A stretch of DNA of 64,000 nucleotides from Knoellia sinensis KCTC 19936 (GTDB taxonomy: Bacteria > Actinomycetota > Actinomycetes > Actinomycetales > Dermatophilaceae), in assembly GCF_000768705.1 (NCBI RefSeq), contig NZ_AVPJ01000014.1:1-64000 (forward strand). The letters run 5' to 3'. A program made the position numbers and the translations under genes. The notes under the pieces were generated by a model. It did not search any database. It saw nothing but the letters and a program-made list of their open reading frames with translations, and had not been told where the DNA came from. Positions 60,869-64,000 of the stretch are shown here, piece after piece. Position 1 is the stretch's first letter. Every line of letters starts with the position of its first letter.

Positions 60869-61990
60869 TCAGAGGTCGATGTCGCAGGGACCGGCGGCAG
60901 CGTTGATACAGGTCTGAATGCGCACGTCGCCTGAGTTCTCGTCGGTCGAGGTGATCTCACCAGTGCGGAGGTCGCGAACGGCGCCTTCCTTCAGTGGGAC
61001 GACGCAGCCGAAGCAGATGCCCATGCGGCACCCGCTCGGCATGAGGACACCAGCCGCTTCGCCGGCGTCGAGGATCGGGGTGGCACCGTCGGCGTCGACG
61101 GTGACCTTGGTGTTCGCGAAGGTGACGATGCCACCCTCGCCGGGTTCGACGACGCTGGGCCGGAAGCGTTCGACATGCAGTCGGTCGCTCAGTCCCGCTG
61201 TCTCCCAATGGGACTCGGCGGCGTCGAGCAGTCCGGTGGGACCGCACACCCACACCTCACGCTCGCGCCAGTCGGGCACAAGCCAGTCAAGGGAGGCGAG
61301 GTTCAGAACCCCAGCCACGTCGTCAAGGTTCTCGTGCAGCGTGAGCCGGCTCGCGGCGGCATACCCGCGAAGTTCGTCACGGAAGATGACGTCGGATTCG
61401 GTGGGCGCGCAATGGATCTGGACGGCATCGTCGAGCGCATTCAAGTGATTGCGGAGCATTCCCATGACCGGTGTGATGCCAGACCCCGCGGTGATGAACA
61501 GGGCCTTTGCCGGCAGCGTGCGCGGCAGCGAGAAGTCTCCGGTCGCCTGGTCGAGCATGACCATGGTGCCGGGCGCGGTCCGTCGCACGAGGTGGTTGCT
61601 GACCACTCCGTCGGGGATCGCCTTGGTCGTGAAGCTGATGAGCCCGTCGGCGGCATCGGCGCGGTGGGTCAGGGAGTAGGCACGCCAATGGCGGACCCCG
61701 TCGATGTCGATGCCGACCCGGATGTATTGGCCGGGCACGTGCCCGCTCCACCCGCGCCCGGGACGGATCGTGACGGTTGCGGCGTCGGTGGTCTCAGGGG
61801 TCACGGAGACGACGCGGCCGCGCAGATCGGCGCCGGCGCGCATCGGGTCGAAGAGGTCGAGGTAGTCGGCGGGGACGAGCGGCGTGGCGAGCGCTTCGGC
61901 CACCTTGCGCGCGCGCTCCAGCAGCCCGGTGAGCCGGGGAGGGCGCGGCGTATGCCGTGTCGTCGCGGTTCGTGGAAGGGTTGCAGTCAC
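60869..61990 (-). CDS. desaturase electron-transfer reductase (FNR-ferredoxin fusion)
   Basis: A 373-residue protein. The FAD domain has RAYSLT, the NAD(P)H domain has AGSGITPVMGMLR, and a C-terminal plant-type [2Fe-2S] domain has SGCRMGICFGCVVPL and a late QTCINA. The layout matches the mycobacterial Rv3230c partner of DesA3, passing electrons from NADPH to the di-iron centre. GTG 61990 is the only good start. An operator-like array begins two bases upstream. Confidence 0.93.
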   Translation of the reverse strand: MTATLPRTATTRHTPRPPRLTGLLERARKVAEALATPLVPADYLDLFDPMRAGADLRGRVVSVTPETTDAATVTIRPGRGWSGHVPGQYIRVGIDIDGVRHWRAYSLTHRADAADGLISFTTKAIPDGVVSNHLVRRTAPGTMVMLDQATGDFSLPRTLPAKALFITAGSGITPVMGMLRNHLNALDDAVQIHCAPTESDVIFRDELRGYAAASRLTLHENLDDVAGVLNLASLDWLVPDWREREVWVCGPTGLLDAAESHWETAGLSDRLHVERFRPSVVEPGEGGIVTFANTKVTVDADGATPILDAGEAAGVLMPSGCRMGICFGCVVPLKEGAVRDLRTGEITSTDENSGDVRIQTCINAAAGPCDIDL

Positions 61991-61991
61991 A

Positions 61992-62033
61992 TACGCGAGC
62001 GTAACCTACGTTCGCGTAACTTACGAGTCCGTA
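61992..62033 (-). promoter_or_regulatory. three phased TACG-N4-CGTA operators
   Basis: TACGCGAGCGTA (61992), TACGTTCGCGTA (62007) and TACGAGTCCGTA (62022) are three 12-bp inverted repeats exactly 15 bp apart. They directly precede the GTG start of the reductase gene, so a bound repressor would cover promoter and start. The pattern suits a TetR-type lipid-sensing regulator, none of which is in the window. Confidence 0.75.
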
Positions 62034-62084
62034 GGTAGGTGGGCGGGGCCACATCGTCTCAGTCGCGTCTGCGACACTGCCCGC

Positions 62085-62414
62085 GTGACCCGCACTGCTC
62101 CCGCCATCCTCGCCCTCGCCGCAGTCCTCCTCACTGGCTGCTCTGCTGCCGAGGACATTGCCTCCGACGCTGCGTCCGCGGCGGGCGCTTCGGCCAGGGA
62201 GGCCGCCCTGCGTGAGCTCGAGGCCGCCGTCTGCCCGCTCGTGGCAGACAACACCCTGAGCGAGGCGGATCGCTCCACCTTGGCCTCAGCGATCGACGTC
62301 GCCCAGGGGCTGGGCGTGGAGTCGGAGTTGCTCACGGCCGCCGAGGACATCAACAACTCCGACGGCACGCCGCCCGAGTCGGAGCTCGCTGCGCTCGCCG
62401 AGGCCTGCCGCTGA
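62085..62414 (+). CDS. small lipoprotein
   Basis: A 109-residue secreted lipoprotein. GTG 62085 starts a short signal peptide ending in LLTGC. The mature part is helical and acidic, with one cysteine pair (VCPLV and EACR). Family not recognised. Divergent from the reductase gene, so the operator array may also affect it. Confidence 0.7.
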   Translation: MTRTAPAILALAAVLLTGCSAAEDIASDAASAAGASAREAALRELEAAVCPLVADNTLSEADRSTLASAIDVAQGLGVESELLTAAEDINNSDGTPPESELAALAEACR

Positions 62415-62462
62415 CCGTTCCCTGACGAAGAGATTCAGCAGGGCTCGGCGGGAGACTCGAGG

Positions 62463-63362
62463 TCAGCGGTCGTCGGCGTCGTCGGCGAGGACCTCCTTGA
62501 GTCGGGCACCGAACTGGACCGACTTGCCCGGCCACGGCCCCTCGGCGCTGGCGAAGCCACCGTGGTGACTCGGAAACATCGTGACCTGCAGGCCGAGAGC
62601 ATCGGCCACCGCACGCGTCGTCCGGGCGGTGATCGCGTCACCCGTCTCTTCGCCGACGGCCATGACGATGCGCGGACTCCCCGAACGCAGCGCCTCCAGG
62701 TCTGGGCGGGTCGACGTCACCGTGACCGAGCGCTCCGAGAGCAGTGGGTCGTCGCGTGAGCCGTCGTCCTCCGTGGGGAGTCCGAACATCGCAGGGTCGG
62801 CGGCAGGCTGGGCGAAGTACTCCTCGGTGATCTCCCCCTGCCCACTGGTGAAGGCGATGAACTCTGCCATCCCGGCACCGAAGCCCTTGTCGGCGTAGGT
62901 CTGTCGCACACGCGCGAAACCGCGGCTCGCCGCATCGGCGTCGGGCAGCGCCCACACGGCGGGAGGTTCGTGTGCCACGACGGTCGCGAGATCGCCCGGG
63001 TGGGTGGAGGCCCAGGTGAGTGCCGTGACCGCTCCGCCGCTGCTGGCGAAGACGTCGACCGGTCCAGCGTCGAGGTGTTCGACGAGCGCATGCAGGTCGG
63101 CGGCCTGGATCTCGGGCGTCTGGTCCTCACGGCCGTCGCGTCGGGTGCTGCTGCGCCCCAGTCCGCGCGGGTCATAGGTGACGACGGTGCGGTCCGGGAA
63201 CTCGGCCGCCAAGGCCTCGAACCCGTCGGCGCACATGGGCTGCCCGATCATGAGAAGCGGCGGGCGGCCGTCCGCAGTGGGGAGTGGGCCGCGCACGTCG
63301 TGGACGAGGTCCACGTCGGGAAGTTCGAGCGTCTGCGTCTGCACGTTCGGCTGGGTGCTCAT
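62463..63362 (-). CDS. alpha/beta hydrolase
   Basis: A 299-residue alpha/beta-fold hydrolase. TYDPRGLGRS fits the oxyanion-side loop, the nucleophile lies in FASSGGAV, and the catalytic histidine is probably in SHHGGF. No signal peptide. Similar proteins are annotated as esterases or epoxide-hydrolase relatives. Substrate unknown. ATG 63362. Confidence 0.88.
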   Translation of the reverse strand: MSTQPNVQTQTLELPDVDLVHDVRGPLPTADGRPPLLMIGQPMCADGFEALAAEFPDRTVVTYDPRGLGRSSTRRDGREDQTPEIQAADLHALVEHLDAGPVDVFASSGGAVTALTWASTHPGDLATVVAHEPPAVWALPDADAASRGFARVRQTYADKGFGAGMAEFIAFTSGQGEITEEYFAQPAADPAMFGLPTEDDGSRDDPLLSERSVTVTSTRPDLEALRSGSPRIVMAVGEETGDAITARTTRAVADALGLQVTMFPSHHGGFASAEGPWPGKSVQFGARLKEVLADDADDR

Positions 63363-63421
63363 GTCATCCACCCTGCCAGCCGTGGTGGGGGTGCGCGCGG
63401 CTATTTGCGCCCTGTGACGCG

Positions 63422-63452
63422 GACCTACCGGGCACTTCCTGCCCGGTAGGTC
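63422..63452 (-). terminator. hairpin terminator after ABC permease
   Basis: A perfect 13-bp stem (GACCTACCGGGCA and complement) around CTTCC, 27 bases past the permease stop. Confidence 0.8.
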
Positions 63453-63478
63453 GCGCGAAAGGTGGGGAGGTTCGGGCG

Positions 63479-64000
63479 CTAGTGGCCCTCGCCCTTGCGA
63501 TAGATCTGGCCATCAGCCGCTGGCATGCGCAATCGCTGTGACGCGAACGCCAGGACGAGCAACGTGACGACGTAGGGCGTCGTGCCCGACAGCTCCTGCG
63601 GAATGGTGTCGGTCAGGAAGTACCAGGCCCCGACTCCGAGACCCACGACGATCGCCAGGACACCCTGCACGAGACGACCACGACGAGCCACCTGCCAGAT
63701 CCCGATGCCGATGAGCAGGATGGCGAACACCAGGAGGAAGGCGTGCACCGTTGTGCCACCTCCACGCAGTTGCGCTGCGTCTGTGTAGCCGAACAGGGCC
63801 GAGCCGGCGAGCAGGCCACCGGGTCGCCAGTTGCCGAAGATCATGGCGGCGAGGCCGATGTATCCACGACCACCAGTCTGTCCGTCACGGAAGAGGTTGG
63901 CCGCGACAAGAGCGAGGAATCCGCCACCCAGGCCCGCGAGACCGCCGGAGACGGCGACGGCGATGAACTTGTAGCGGATGACGTTGACGCCGAGGGACTC
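63479..64000 (-). CDS. ABC transporter permease, BMP/nucleoside-sugar type (partial)
   Basis: The C-terminal 173 residues of an inner-membrane permease whose start lies beyond the window. It shows the family block GVNVIRYKFIAVAVSGGLAG, then GGRGYIGLAAMIFGNWRPGG and more helices, as in YufQ/NupQ permeases that work with BMP-family binding proteins. Probably imports nucleosides or a related sugar. The partner permease and ATPase should lie further right. Confidence 0.88.
   Translation of the reverse strand, partial: ESLGVNVIRYKFIAVAVSGGLAGLGGGFLALVAANLFRDGQTGGRGYIGLAAMIFGNWRPGGLLAGSALFGYTDAAQLRGGGTTVHAFLLVFAILLIGIGIWQVARRGRLVQGVLAIVVGLGVGAWYFLTDTIPQELSGTTPYVVTLLVLAFASQRLRMPAADGQIYRKGEGH

Noticed and set aside
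829-61950. GTATGCC as a KOPS-type polar sequence
   Set aside because: By hand count the two orientations are about equal (near 20 and 27), with no visible polarity across the window.

Overview
The window looks like a chromosomal segment of a high-GC Gram-positive actinobacterium, most plausibly from the Intrasporangiaceae/Micrococcales side. Lsr2, DisA, a ClpC-type Clp ATPase, SigE-family ECF sigma factors, Ku/LigD end joining, a Mrp antiporter with fused A and B subunits and many GTG starts all point there. The family assignment is inference; the phylum is well supported.

Layout. 0-2 kb: an alpha/beta hydrolase divergent from a WYL-domain regulator. 2-7.7 kb: penicillin-binding protein, membrane protein, rpsF, ssb, rpsR, rplI, the same order as mycobacterial ponA1 to rplI. 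7.8-14.7 kb: transporters and the genome-maintenance run radA, disA, mutY. 14.7-15.8 kb: a short patch of unusual composition with a lipoprotein and a truncated exported protein. 15.8-21.4 kb: argA, a secreted LVIVD protein, a DUF305 lipoprotein and clpC. 21.6-36.5 kb: accessory genes lying between clpC and lsr2, which are adjacent in mycobacteria. They include a Phd/VapC pair, a slipin, nei, a PadR regulator with an ABC exporter and its operator, ku with split ligD modules, a sigma/anti-sigma pair, a membrane gene broken by a stop codon, a vanadium haloperoxidase-type enzyme and a FhuF-like protein. 36.5-38.6 kb: lsr2, a small membrane protein and lysS. 38.7-42 kb: an ATPase, a second sigma/anti-sigma pair and a MazF-type pair. 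42-49.5 kb: a six-gene myo-inositol catabolic operon (iolG, E, C, B, D, A). 49.6-55.8 kb: a Mrp Na+/H+ antiporter operon. 56-59.3 kb: a third toxin-antitoxin pair and a tandemly duplicated lipoprotein/OmpA-domain cassette. 59.4-62 kb: a DesA3-like desaturase with its reductase, behind three evenly spaced operator-like sites. 62-64 kb: a small lipoprotein, a hydrolase and a partial ABC permease.

The strongest signal not explained by genes is a set of unrelated palindromic elements, with perfect or near-perfect arms of about 15-24 bp and loops of about 5-30 nt. At least three families recur within the window. They sit mainly at 3' ends and convergent junctions. One copy lies in frame inside a transporter, another forms the C-terminus of iolE, and another supplies a stop codon. 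A separate 13-mer, GTATGCCGTCCGC, occurs eight times, and its core GTATGCC/GGCATAC about 45 times by hand count. All three toxin-antitoxin promoters carry short direct repeats. No recognisable defence island, prophage, transposase, CRISPR array or rRNA was seen.
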